Positions 42,320 through 51,795 of a DNA stretch of 64,000 nt are shown in pieces. Both the position numbers and the translations under genes were made by a program. Source of the stretch: Closterium sp. NIES-65 (lineage: Eukaryota > Streptophyta > Zygnematophyceae > Desmidiales > Closteriaceae); NCBI GenBank assembly GCA_948144175.1, contig CANXME010000062.1, forward strand, positions 434,001 through 498,000, given 5' to 3'. The notes under the pieces were generated by a model. The model was not told where the DNA came from and made no database searches. It saw only the letters and a program-made list of their open reading frames with translations. How positions within the stretch are numbered: position 1 is the first letter of the stretch; each line of letters begins with the position of its first letter.

Positions 42320-43738
42320 GTGCCGCTGGAGAGCAAAGGCTGGGAGGTGCTGGACGTGACCGACAATAAGGTGGTCACGTCGGTCGAGGTGATCTTCTAC
42401 GAGACGATGTCGTTGGAGGTGTGGAAGGCAAAGTATGGGCCGGCGTCGGGGCGGGCGCAGGCACACCCGCCGACGGACACCTCGACGGCAACGATTCTAC
42501 TGCTCGGCAAAGTCGACGAGCCTGCTGATGAGGATGTCGTGGAAGTTCTTCCACCTCCCCCTGTTCTTGCTCCTTCGTTCCCCATCGCTGATCGGCTTGT
42601 GTCAGCACCTGTGTCGACCACCGACAATGAGGGGAGCCTTGAGGTGTTGCATGTGGCGCCGGCCCATGGCATCGCCGGCGGTCGACAAGGCGCCAGGCTT
42701 GTCGACCAGGATGGGAAGCCGTCGACGACAAGGGAGCAGCAGACAGGGGAGCCGGTCGAACAGGAGGCAACAACACCGGTGCAGCCGACAGGGGAGCTAC
42801 AGCCGAGGCAGTCAACAGGGGAGCTGATGAAGTCAGCAGCAGGCGAGCAGCTGGTCGAAGGGACGAAGCAGCTAGTCAACGAGGAGGACGTCGTCGAGCA
42901 AGAGGAGCAGTCGGCGGGTGCGGAATCCACGGATAGTGACGTGGTGGAAGTGCCGATTTCAAAGCATGAGCTGCGACGCACACGTCGAGCTCGACAGCCA
43001 CCGGAGCGGCTGAGCTTCCACGCATGCCTTCCGCCAGCTGCTTTCACCACGGTGCACGACGAGGTCGAGGACGCCCTGTTGTACAACGACGCCGAGGAGG
43101 ATGAAGACCTGCCGGAGCTTTACCTTGACGTGCATGCCGACCCGGAACTCTGCTGGGACATCACTACGATGACCGTGAAGGAGGCGCTGTTGAGCTGGAA
43201 GGGCGAGGCGGTGAAGGCCGCCATGGAAGAAGAGATCCGCAGCCTCATCAGTATGGGGACTTGGGAGCTGGTCAAACGCCTACGGGGGGTTAACATCATG
43301 AACCAATGGGTGCTGATGACGAAGTACTGCATCGACGACACCGTGGAGCGCAAGAAGGCGAGGCTGGTCGTGAAGGGCTTCACGCAGGTGTATGGTGCCG
43401 ACTACGATAAGACGTACTCGCCGGTGAGCAGCTACATCACGTTGAGGATCTTCCTCAGCATCGTCGCCATGCTTGACCTCAACTTGATGCAGCTCAACAT
43501 GAAGAACGCTCTCCTGCAGAGCAAGCTCGACAGGGTGCTCTACATGTACCAGCCGCACTACTTTTACGACGAGACTGGCCGGGTGTGTAAGCTACTGAAG
43601 AGACTCTACGCGCTAAAGCAGTCGCCGCTGCTGTGGTACAAGGCTCTCGACAGTGTGCTGCTGAGCGCTGGCTGGAACAAGAGCCAGCTCGACGAGGCAT
43701 TCTACTACAAATCCGGCGACAACGGAGTGATCTGCTAG
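42320..43738 (+). pseudogene. CopB2 linker and reverse transcriptase, first part
   Basis: 472 residues open. The integrase tail (SKGWEVLDVTDNKVVTS) is followed by a Glu/Gln/Thr-rich linker with repeats of TGEL and STGELM-like text, then RRTRRARQPPERLSFH. RT starts at LLSWKGEAVKAAMEEEI and includes MNQWVLMTKYCIDD, VVKGFTQVYGADYDKTYSP, and LLKRLYALKQSPLLWYKAL. It ends with TAG at 43736, the codon before VLVYVDD, where CopB1 has Trp. Confidence 0.87.
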
Positions 43739-44261
43739 GTGTTGGTCTACGTTGACGACCTGCTCGCCGCCAGCAGCAACATCGCAATGCTAAAGGAGCT
43801 ATTGGAAGGCGCCTCTGAGCTGCGTGAGATCTCGTCGGTGGTGAAGTACCTTGAGCTGGAGATCGTACGCGATAAGCCGGCCAGGAAGCTGTGGCTGCAC
43901 CAGCAGGCGCTTCATCGACCAGGAGCAGGGCGATCGAGTCACAAAGAGGCCGGTCTCGGTCGTCGCCTTCGCTCAGCTGACGTTCGACGACGAGGAGGCA
44001 GAGTACCGGCAGAAGGTCAGATCGGTGCAGTTCGCGGCAACGACGACGAGGCCGGACATTGCGTTCGCCTGCAGCAAGCTGAGGAGCAGCCTCACGATGA
44101 GGAGAGACCAGCATTGGCGCGAGGTCGACCGCTGCCTCGCCTACCTCGCCGACACCATCGACACAGCCCTGAAGTTCGGCGGTGGACCAGAATCGTTGGA
44201 GCTGATCAGCTACGTCAATGCCGACGACGCGGCAACAAGCAGAACCGGACGAGCACGGGCG
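43739..44261 (+). pseudogene. CopB2 RT catalytic part and RNase H start, truncated
   Basis: VLVYVDDLLAASSNIAMLKELL carries the RT active site. A frameshift near 43905 changes frame before FIDQEQGDRVTKRPVSVVAFAQLTFDDE. TRPDIAFACSKLRSSLTMRRDQHWREVDRC and the RNase H start YVNADDAATSR follow (Asn for the first catalytic Asp of CopB1). Similarity to CopB1 stops at STGG. Confidence 0.85.
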
Positions 44262-45215
44262 GCCCTGTCGGTGCCCCTTCTCGGCCCCGTTGCCGCCTTT
44301 AGTGGCCCCGTTGCCACCCCTAGCTGCCCCGTCACCGCTCTTCGCGGCCCCGTTGCCGCCCCTAGCGGCTCCGTTGCCGCCCCTTGTGGCCCCGTCACCT
44401 GCTCGTCGCAGCGCACCCCCCCCCTGGCCGCCGCCTCTGCCTCCCCTGCACCCGTGCCAGCTTTGCAGCAGCGCGCGGGCCTGCCTTGCAACAACAGACG
44501 CCCCTGGAGTAGCCGCCCCAGGAGCAGCCGCCCCTGGAGCAGCCGCCCTTGGAGCAGCCGCCTCAGCAGCAGCCACCCCAGCAGCAGCCGCCCCTGGAGT
44601 AGCCGCCGCTGCAGCAACCGCCCCTGGAGCCGCCGCCCCTGAAGCAGCCGCCCTTGGAGTAGCCGACGCTGCAACAGCCGCCCCTGGAGCCGCTACCACT
44701 GCAGCAGCAGCCCCTAGAGCAGCCGCCCCAGCAGCAGCCGCCCCTGGAGCAGCAGCCGCCCCTAGAGCCGCTACCTCTTCAGTAGCCACCGCTGCAGCAA
44801 CAGCCCCTGGAGCAGCCGCCCCAGTAGCAGCCGCCTCTGGAGCAGCTGCCGCTGCAGCAGCCGCCCCTGGAGCCACCGCCCCTGAAGCAGCCGCCCCTGG
44901 AGCCACCGCCCTTGAAGCAGCCGCCCCAGCAGCAGCCGCCCCTGGAGCAGCCGCCGCTGCAGCAGCCGCCCCTAGAGCCGCTACCACTGCAACAGCAGCC
45001 CTTGGAGCAGCCGCCCCTGAAGCAGCAGCCGCTGCAGCAGTCGCCCCTGGAGCAGCCGCAACTGCAGAAGCAGCCCTTGGAGCAGCCGCCCCAGCAGCAG
45101 CCGCCCCAGGAGCAGCCGCCGCTGCAGCAGCTGCCCCTAGAGCTGCCGCCCTTGAAGCAGCCGCCCCTGCAGCAGCCGCCCCTGAAGCGGCCGCCCCTGC
45201 AGCAGCCGCCCCTGT
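44262..45215 (+). repeat. CopA5 leader arrays, first round
   Basis: 44265-44400 repeats GCGGCCCCGTTGCCGCCCCTA words. After a unique stretch (44400-44510), 44510-45215 is an array of 15-bp units such as GCAGCCGCCCCTGGA. Both strands are open for more than 300 codons here (Ala-rich on both), which is a property of the unit. Confidence 0.75.
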
Positions 45216-46545
45216 CAACTAGAGCTCAACACTTTTTTCTTCCCGCCACGCGCTCGGGGCGCGTGGCGGTTTTCCGCTCATCGTGCGCCCCGGACGCGCG
45301 GCATCTTCCTGCCCCGTCGTTGCCCTTCAAGGCCCCTCACGGCCTCTTCGCGGCCCCGTTGCTGCTCCTCTTATGGCCCCTCGCGCTACCCTCAGTGGCT
45401 CCGTCGCCACACTTCGCGGCCCTGTCGCCGCCCCTATCGGCCCCATCGCCGCCCCTAGCGACCTTCTTGGCCCCTCGCGACCCCTTCGCGGCCTTGTCGC
45501 CGCCCCTTCTCGGCCCCGTTGCCGCCTATAGCGGCCCCGTTGCCGCCCCTAGCGGCTCCGTTGCCGCCCCTTGTGGCCCTGTCACCTACTCGTCGCGGCG
45601 CACTCCCCCCTGGCCGTCGCCTCTGCCTCCCTTGCGCCCATGCCTGCTTTGTAGTAGCGCGCGGGCCTACCTTGCAGCAGCAGCCGCCTCTGGAGCAGCC
45701 GCCCGAGCAGCAGCCGCCCCTGGAGCAGCTGCCCCAGCAACACCCGCCCCTGGAGCAGCCGCCCCAGCAGCAGCCGCCCCTGGAGCAGCCGCCGCTGCAG
45801 TAGCCGCCCCTGGAGCCGCCATTGCAGCAGCAGCCCCTCGAGCAGCCGCCCCTGGAGCAGCCGCCGCTGCAGCAGCCGCCCCTGGAGCCGCTACCCCTGC
45901 AGTAGCCGCCCGTGGAGCAGCCGCCCTTGGAGCCACCACTGTAGCAGCAGCCCCTGGACCAGCCGCCCCAGCAGCAGCCGCCCCTGGAGCAGCCGCCTCT
46001 GGAGTCGCTACCTCTGCAGTAGCCGCCCCTGGAGCAGCCGCCGCTGCAGCAGCCGCCCCTGGAGCCGCCACTGCAGCAGCAGCCCCTCGAGCAGCCGCCC
46101 CAGCAGCAGCCGCCCCTGGAGCAGCCGCCGCTTCAGCAGCCGCCCCTGGAGCCGCTACCCCTGCAGCAGCCGCCCCTGGAGCCGCTACCCCTACAGCAGC
46201 CCCTGGAGCAGCCGCCCCAACAGCAGCCGCCCCAAGAGCAGCCGCGGCTGCAGCAGCCGCCTCTGGAGCCGCCGCCCCTGGAGCAGCCGCCCCAGCAGCA
46301 ACCGCCTCTGGAGTAGCCGCCGATGCAGCAGCCGCCCCTGGAGCCGCCACTGCAGCAACAGCCCTTGGAGCAGGCGCCCCAGCAGCAGCCGCCCCTGGAG
46401 CAGCCGCCACTACAGCAGCCGCCCCTGGAGCCGCTACCCCTGCAGCAGCCGCCCCTGAAGTGGCCGCCCCTGCAGCAGCCGCCCCTGGCCACTGGAGCAG
46501 CCGCCACTGCAGCAGCCGCTCCTGGACCCGGTGCAGCCGTGGGGG
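45216..46545 (+). repeat. CopA5 leader arrays, second round
   Basis: Unique sequence at 45216-45330 includes a near-palindrome CCACGCGC...GCGCGTGG (45247-45268). GCGGCCCCGTTGCC words follow (45330-45590), then a passage similar to 44390-44500 (TCGTCGCGGCGCACTCCCCC), and the 15-bp array again at 45670-46545. The order repeats that of 44262-45215, so the two rounds are a tandem duplication of about 1.2 kb. Confidence 0.75.
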
Positions 46546-47077
46546 GGTGGGTATGGGGGTGGCGGGTGTGGGGGTGATGAGTGTGGGAGGTATGGGGGTG
46601 GCGGGTGCGAGGGTGATGAGTGTGGGAAGGGGTGCGGCAAGGGGTGTGAAAGGGGTGTTGGACAGGTGAGGGAAGTTGAGTGGAGGTGGCCGCCGTGAAG
46701 TCAGCAGCTCGAGTCGCCCGTGAGACCGTTGCGCCAGTCGCCCGTGAGCCTGTCGCTCTAGTCGCCCGTGAGCCCGTTGCTCCAGTCGCCCGTGAGTCAG
46801 TTACTCATGCCGCTCGTCTAGCCGCTGAGTCAGTTACTCCAGTTGCCCGTGTGCTAGTTGCTCTAGTTGCCAGTGTCCAAGTTGCTCCAGTTGCTCGTGT
46901 GCCAGTTGTTCCAGTTGTGCAGTCTGCGAGCAGCTTCAGCTGCCGCCCACCACCTCCTCTCCTCTCATAGTCCCTCCTCCTCCTCATTTGCCCTCTCCGT
47001 CTGCTGCGCTCTGCTTGGTGTACCCCTTCCGGGGGTGTTTCTGCACATGGTTCTTCATTACAGGCAGTTAGGGGGTG
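46546..47077 (+). repeat. CopA5 G-rich and 24-bp repeats, then polypurine tract
   Basis: GGGTATGGGGGTGGCGGGTGTG words (46546-46640) are followed by a 24-bp array beginning GTCGCCCGTGAGCCTGT (46706-46900). The array can be read as VAREPVAP repeats in a 96-residue frame. TTAGGGGGTG at 47068-47077 is a polypurine tract like those of other family A members. I do not claim a protein here. Confidence 0.6.
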
Positions 47078-47235
47078 TGTCAGAATGTTTTAATATACAT
47101 CACTTTATAACTACCTGCAATGTAGACTTAGTATAGTTATCTCGCTTGTTAGGTGGTGCACCTTGCTTCACTTCTTTCATATTTGTACCCTTGAACCTAT
47201 AGTGAAACCATCATTCTCCTTCTCAACTCTCTTGA
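47078..47235 (+). repeat. CopA5 3' LTR, degenerate
   Basis: Starts TGTCAGAATG directly after a polypurine tract. It ends near TTCTCAACTCTCTTGA, which resembles the CopA7 LTR end, and carries TATTTGTACCC as CopA7 does. The middle is not alignable by eye. Confidence 0.5.
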
Positions 47236-47329
47236 TACTTTTCCTCACCCTCGAACTTAACTACCAAGTCACCTAAACCTATGGCTCCTAAGCCTACTCT
47301 TACTTAGTAACTGAACAGTCAAACACAAC

Positions 47330-47695
47330 GTGTGGGTATGGCAGGGAGCGCTGCAGTAGGCGGCACGCGACTCAGCAGGGCGCGCTGTAGCAGGTGGCGC
47401 GCTAGCAAAGCAGTGAGCGCTGCTGCGGGTGACGCAGGGTAGGGCACGGCAGGGCAGGGCAGGGCAGGGCAAGGCGACGCGATCACACTAGCGCGACGGG
47501 TGGGGTAGCGCTACTCGGTGGGCCCTAAGAAATCGGTGCTAGGCTAGGACCTGCTCTGAAACCATGTCAAAATAACGAACAAGAATGAATGAACTAGCAT
47601 CGGGATGGGTACAATTAGGAAACCCTAATTTGGGTTGTACCCCATATGGGCTACCCCACTACAACCTACACAATAAGCAGCATATATGTTTGAGA
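47330..47695 (-). mobile_element. CopA6: 5' end fragment of a family A element
   Basis: The LTR lies at 47565-47695 (131 bp, with core GGGTTGTACCCCATATGGG on the plus strand). The PBS at 47549-47564 reads TGGTTTCAGAGCAGG on the element strand, and leader with GGCAGGGCAGGGC words runs back to about 47330. Leader words match those of CopA3. The rest of the element is absent. The preceding 47236-47329 is unassigned. Confidence 0.75.
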
Positions 47696-48327
47696 GAACG
47701 AAAATGTGTCATCATGAGAATTCATGAGTCGTCATGATCCGTCATGACTTGACACGTGCCACCCAACAAAACACACGAAACAGAATGCAAAAACAAATGC
47801 GCACAGATTTCATACAAAATGCGGGACTTCATGCAGGCGGCTGGTTGACGTGCAAAATTGAGATTTGCACCCAACAAAAGAAATGCAAATAAAGGACCCC
47901 ACAAAGAGGGCACACGACCAAGTGCAAGAAAGCCACTAATGGCTAACAACTATTTGTTTTAAAGAAGGGTTAAACGAGGACCAAGAAAGAAAGAAAAAAA
48001 CTCGAGCTCTAATGCCACCTTGAATTTGATGTAAGGTATACAGAAGGGTAAATGTTGGATGCAAAGAAGGAAATGACCAAAAACGAGTTGTAAAAATTAT
48101 AGCAAAGAACCTTAATAAGGTAAAAAAAAGACATAAGAAACCCATTAAAAATTGAAGCAAAAGGTAAATAAGCTTATATAGTGTAAATAAGATGAATGAG
48201 AATAGTATAAGATTAGCAAATGATGTGGTCCTAAAAGGAAGGGTTGAGAATAGAACGAGGAAGCTTGAAGATATATTGAAGTCGCTTAAATGAGGGATAA
48301 AATAAGCAGTGACTTAAGAGAAAAGTG
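47696..48327. other. AT-rich spacer left of CopA7
   Basis: 632 bp of AT-rich sequence with no similarity I recognise to the elements. The words GTCATGA/TCATGAC recur near 47708-47750, and no convincing gene is present. The sequence ends at AACAA (48328-48332), the CopA7 target duplication, and continues on the far side at 62213. Confidence 0.5.
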
Positions 48328-48332
48328 AACAA

Positions 48333-48460
48333 TGTCAGATATATATGACATAGCTATTGTAGGCTATAGTGGGGTAGCACATATGGGGTACAATTTTCTA
48401 GGGTTTGTATTTGTACCCAACTTTCACTTAGTCATTTTCATTCTCGTTCAACTCTTCTCA
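48333..48460 (+). repeat. CopA7 5' LTR
   Basis: 128 bp, begins TGTCAGATATATATGACA and ends CAACTCTTCTCA. TATATATGA near its start is the only TATA-like word. Confidence 0.95.
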
Positions 48461-48478
48461 TGGTATCGAGCAGGTTCC
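48461..48478 (+). promoter_or_regulatory. CopA7 primer-binding site
   Basis: TGGTATCGAGCAGGTTCC, identical to that of CopA2 and starting at the first base after the LTR. It is of initiator-Met tRNA type. Confidence 0.85.
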
Positions 48479-49542
48479 CCTGTGGGAACTGCGCCTAGGG
48501 CCCACCACTTCAATTTTTTTTTTACTGCCCAAAGCGCGCTCATCCCGAGTCGCGCCTCGGGCTATTAACTCGACGAGCCGCCCTAGCTGCCTTCCCTCCC
48601 CTAGCGGCCCTGCTGCCCTACTGACGCGGCCCCGCCGCCCCTGATTCGCGGCCTCGCCGCCCTGCTTTAGCGGCCCCGCCGCCCTGCTCTCGCGGCCCCG
48701 CCGCCCTGCTTTCGCGGCCCCAGCCGCCCTACACTTCGCGGCCCCGACGCCCTGCTTTAGCGGCTCCGCCGCCCTGCTCTCGCAGCCCCGCCGCCCTGCG
48801 TTCGCGGCCCCAGCCGCCCTACACTTCGCGGCCCCGCCGCCCTGCTTTAGCGGCCCCGCCGCCCTGCTTTAGCGGCCCCGCCGCCCTACACTTCGCGGCC
48901 CCGCCGCCCTGCTTTAGCGGCCCCGCCGCCCTACACTTCGCGGCCCCGCCGCCCTGCTTTAGCGGCCCCGCCGCCCTACACCTTGCGGCCCCGCCGCCCT
49001 GCTTTAGAGGCACCGCCGCCCTTCCTTAGCGGCCCCGCCGCCCTGCTTTAGCGGCCCCACCGCCCCACTTCGCGGCCCCGCCGCCCGACTCTACCGGCCC
49101 CGCCGCCCCACTTCGCGGCCCCGCCGCCCGACTCTACCGGCCCCGCCGCCCTTCTGCTGCGGCCCCGCCGCCCTGCACCTGGGGCCCCGCTGCCCGTCTG
49201 CTGCGGCCCTGCCGCTCTCCTCTCCTGCCGCGCCACCCGAGCCGCCGACAGCCGCACCACCCAACAGCGTGCACCCGAGCAGCCGACCGCCGCGCCGCCG
49301 AGTACCGGAGGAGCCGAGCCGCCCAGCTGCCGAGCCGCCCGGCCACCCATCAGCCAAGCCGCCGTGCAGCCGAGCCGCCCAGCAGCCGAGCCGCTGTGCA
49401 GCCGAGCCGCCCAGCCGCCGAGCCGCCCAGCAGCCGAGCCGCCCTACTGCCGAGCCGCCCGACCTGCCCTATCCGGTGAGCACAGCCCCACTGTCAGTGC
49501 GTGCCCTTCCCCTACTGCTTGCACCGCTAGTCTTTCGTCGTC
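48479..49542 (+). repeat. CopA7 leader minisatellites
   Basis: A T run (48513-48521) follows the PBS region. From about 48620 to 49150 a unit of about 22 bp (GCGGCCCCGCCGCCCTGCTT) is repeated over 20 times. From 49270 to 49470 there is a second array of CCGAGCCGCCCAGCAG words. A unique 70 bp then leads to the gag ATG at 49543. The second array is shared with CopA2 and the first is not. Confidence 0.78.
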
Positions 49543-50805
49543 ATGGCTACCCCTAGTGTCCTCACTTTTGACGCTGAGGGTCGAGCCATTGACTTTGAGG
49601 TCTGGGTCGACGACCTGCAGCTGTTCTTACAGTGCGATAGGGCGGACGGCCTTTCTTTCTTTGACCTCACCTCTGGCGCCTCTCCTGCCCCTGCTGCTGA
49701 TGCTGACCCCACTGTTCGCACTCAGTGGGCCACCCGCGATGCTGCTGCCCGTCTTGCTGTGCGTCGCCACCTGCCTATCACTGAGCGCGCGCACTTTAGT
49801 CAGTACAAGAGTGCTCAGACCTTGTACGACGCTATAGTTGGGCGCTACTCTTCCCCTGCCACTGCTGCACTGAGCCGCCTCATGATACCGTACCTCTTTC
49901 CTGACCTTGCTGCCTTTCCCACAGTCGCTGACCTCATTACGCACCTCCGCACTAGTGACACTCGCTACCGCGCCGCGCTTCCTGCTGAGTTCTGCGCCAA
50001 GAACCCTCCCCCCATGTACATCACTCTCTATTACATAGTCACACGCCTCCCTGACTCCCTTCGCGTAGTCAGGGACCACTTCCTCTCAGTCTGTCCCACC
50101 ACTCTCACTGTTGACCTCCTCAAGAAGGCCCTCCTGGCGGCAGAGAAGAGCATCGTCGCTGTAGGAGCCTCTCGGGATGACCCTCGCACCCCCCTCTTTG
50201 AGGGGTGTTCTCCTTCCCCCCTGCTGCCCTCTGTTGCCTCTGCTGCTGCTGCCGAACTGCTTGGTCTTGAGTCGGTCGGCGCGGCGTCTGCCCCTAGCGG
50301 GAGACGCCGACCTGGCAAGGGCAAGGGGGGCAAGGGCGCGGGTGGAGCTGGCGGGGGTGGTGGAGGTGGCGGTGGAGGCGGCGGAGGGAGTGGGGGTGGC
50401 GGTGGGAGTGGTGGCGGGGGTGGTAGTGGTGGTGGCGGCAGCGGAGGCGGAGGCGGTGGCGGCGGCAGCGGTGGGAGCGGAGGCGGCGGTGGTGGCGGAG
50501 GTGGAGGCGGCGGTGGCGGAGGGGGTGGAGCTGGTCGGGGTGGTGCCCCGCAGCGGAGCGGCTCTAGTGGTGGTCAGCGCCAGCAGCAGCAGCAGCAGCA
50601 GTTGCGTTCTCGGGACATCCCCCCGCCTCAGCAGCTCCGTGAGTGGTACACGCAGCGTCAGCGTGGTGGGGGCTTTGGTCCGTGCACCTACGTCCTTCGT
50701 TCCTGCGACCGCGCGGGTGAGCAGTGTGGGGGTGCTCACCCCACCCAGCGCTGCTTTGGCCGCCTAACGGACGCTTGGCGTCAGCAGTTCCCCGAGGCTA
50801 GTTAG
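49543..50805 (+). CDS. CopA7 gag
   Basis: 420 residues from ATG 49543, the same start as in CopA2. Residues 1-200 are the helical gag domain (MATPSVLTFDAEGRAIDFEV, FLQCDRADGLSFF, MYITLYYIVTRLPD). Residues about 260-345 are nearly pure Gly. A Gln run and IPPPQQLREWYTQRQRGG follow (about 50625-50660), then a knuckle-like CDRAGEQCGGAHPTQRC, spaced CX6CX3HX4C instead of CX2CX4HX4C. TAG 50803-50805 ends it, followed four codons later by TGA 50815-50817, then the protease in the same frame. It should form particles and bind element RNA. Confidence 0.88.
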   Translation: MATPSVLTFDAEGRAIDFEVWVDDLQLFLQCDRADGLSFFDLTSGASPAPAADADPTVRTQWATRDAAARLAVRRHLPITERAHFSQYKSAQTLYDAIVGRYSSPATAALSRLMIPYLFPDLAAFPTVADLITHLRTSDTRYRAALPAEFCAKNPPPMYITLYYIVTRLPDSLRVVRDHFLSVCPTTLTVDLLKKALLAAEKSIVAVGASRDDPRTPLFEGCSPSPLLPSVASAAAAELLGLESVGAASAPSGRRRPGKGKGGKGAGGAGGGGGGGGGGGGGSGGGGGSGGGGGSGGGGSGGGGGGGGSGGSGGGGGGGGGGGGGGGGGAGRGGAPQRSGSSGGQRQQQQQQQLRSRDIPPPQQLREWYTQRQRGGGFGPCTYVLRSCDRAGEQCGGAHPTQRCFGRLTDAWRQQFPEAS

Positions 50806-51795
50806 ATTCCCCGCTGAGGAGAGCTGTCTAGGGCTGGCGTAGCTATCTTTGATCTTGACTTTGATGCTATTCTTGCTGCCATGTATGCTGTGACTATTAG
50901 TGATGAGGGTGACTGTTACCGGTGTTTCCTGCCCGACCCGGGCATTGGTACTGCTGCGCTCGGTGCTTGTGAGGCTCCTGCTCTAGGTGCCAGTGCGTCT
51001 GAGCTCTCAGGTGCTGGTGAGGCTGCGCTCTCAGGTACTGCGTCGGCTTCGGCCTCCCTCACCTTCACACATGACTCAGGGGCTTCTCGCTCCTTCTTTC
51101 GAGACCGCACCACACTCACGCCGCTTGGTCGGCCGGTTGCAGTCTCCCTGGCTGACCCCTCAGGGGGTCCTGTCCTCTCTCACTTCTCCACTGTCCTCCC
51201 GTGTCCGGCTGCCCCCTTGGGCACACTGTCTGGTCTGTACCTCCCCTCATTCTCGACGAACTTGGTGAGTGGTGCTGACCTGCAGAATGCGGGGGTTCAC
51301 CAGTTTACTCCTGCGAGTCAGCGGGTGACCCACTGCTCGGACGCCCGCACAGGCCGACACCTGGCCACGTTTTCGCGTCGGCCGGGGTCGAGTCTCTACA
51401 CCCTGACCACTGAGTCTCCTCCTGTCCCTGCGTCTGGCCAGGTAGCTGCGTCGGGTCAGGTGTTTGCTGCTGCGTCCAGGTCTGGTCTTGAGTCGGCCCC
51501 CTGCTCGTGTCGCCTCCTGTCTCAAGAGACTCTCCTGTGGCACCACCCTCTTGGCCACCCCTCCTTGCCTCGTCTTAGGGGCATGGCTTCCCGTGTCCTT
51601 GTCTCTAGTCTCCCCCGGTCCCTCCCTCCCCTTCCTTCGGGGCCAGGACCTTCCTGTGTCCCCTGTGTCGAGGGGCGGCTCCGGGCTGCCCCTCACTCCT
51701 CTCAGTTTCCCCCGACAGAGGCTCCGCTACAGACGCTTCACATGAACGTGTGGGGCCCGGCCCGCGTCCGTGGACAGGGTCACGAGCGCAACTTC
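50806..51795 (+). pseudogene. CopA7 protease and GAG-pre-integrase
   Basis: In the gag frame: IFDLDFDAILAAMYAVTISDEGDC in pieces, then FTHDSGASRSFF with an intact D-S-G (about 51070-51095). RTGRHLATFSRRPGSSLYTL and a complete HHCC segment follow (LWHHPLGHPSLPRLRG, CVPCVEGRLRAAPHSS). The first integrase Asp would be LHMNVWGP, with Asn instead of Asp. At about 51796 a deletion of roughly 20 bp shifts the frame inside ERNF. This region is otherwise well preserved. Confidence 0.87.

Larger units (their letters stand above)
38813..44261 (+). mobile_element. CopB2: Ty1/copia retrotransposon, family B, 3'-truncated
   Basis: 5' LTR, PBS-like site, gag, GAG-pre-integrase, integrase, RT and partial RNase H. 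It is inserted in the last bases of GyA's 3' LTR. Similarity to CopB1 ends abruptly at about 44261 (GCACGGGCGGC), where GC repeats of CopA5 begin. The rest of RNase H and the 3' LTR are therefore missing, and no target duplication can be checked. Many GTCGAC words give it a distinct composition. Confidence 0.87.
44262..47235 (+). mobile_element. CopA5: coding-free family A derivative or fragment
   Basis: Two rounds of family A leader sequence (GC array followed by 15-bp array) lead to a 24-bp array, a polypurine tract and a degenerate family A 3' LTR, with no gag or pol between. No 5' LTR is present, because the left end abuts truncated CopB2. It looks like a deletion derivative that kept only leader and 3' end, or a rearranged fragment. 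The LTR assignment rests on weak similarity to CopA7. Confidence 0.6.

Noticed and set aside
44912..46669. Very long Ala/Pro/Gln-rich open frame on the plus strand, and a 574-codon frame on the minus strand (43494-45218)
   Set aside because: Both arise from a 15-bp repeat with no stop words. Frames on both strands are equally open, and no domain is visible.
46680..46970. 96-codon frame with VAREPVAP repeats, a possible repeat protein
   Set aside because: It is produced by a 24-bp minisatellite just before a polypurine tract and LTR, with no homologous coding frame in relatives.
47236..47329. Possible tRNA or small RNA gene between CopA5 and CopA6
   Set aside because: No cloverleaf, A/B box or paired stem pattern was found on reading. 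It is left unassigned.
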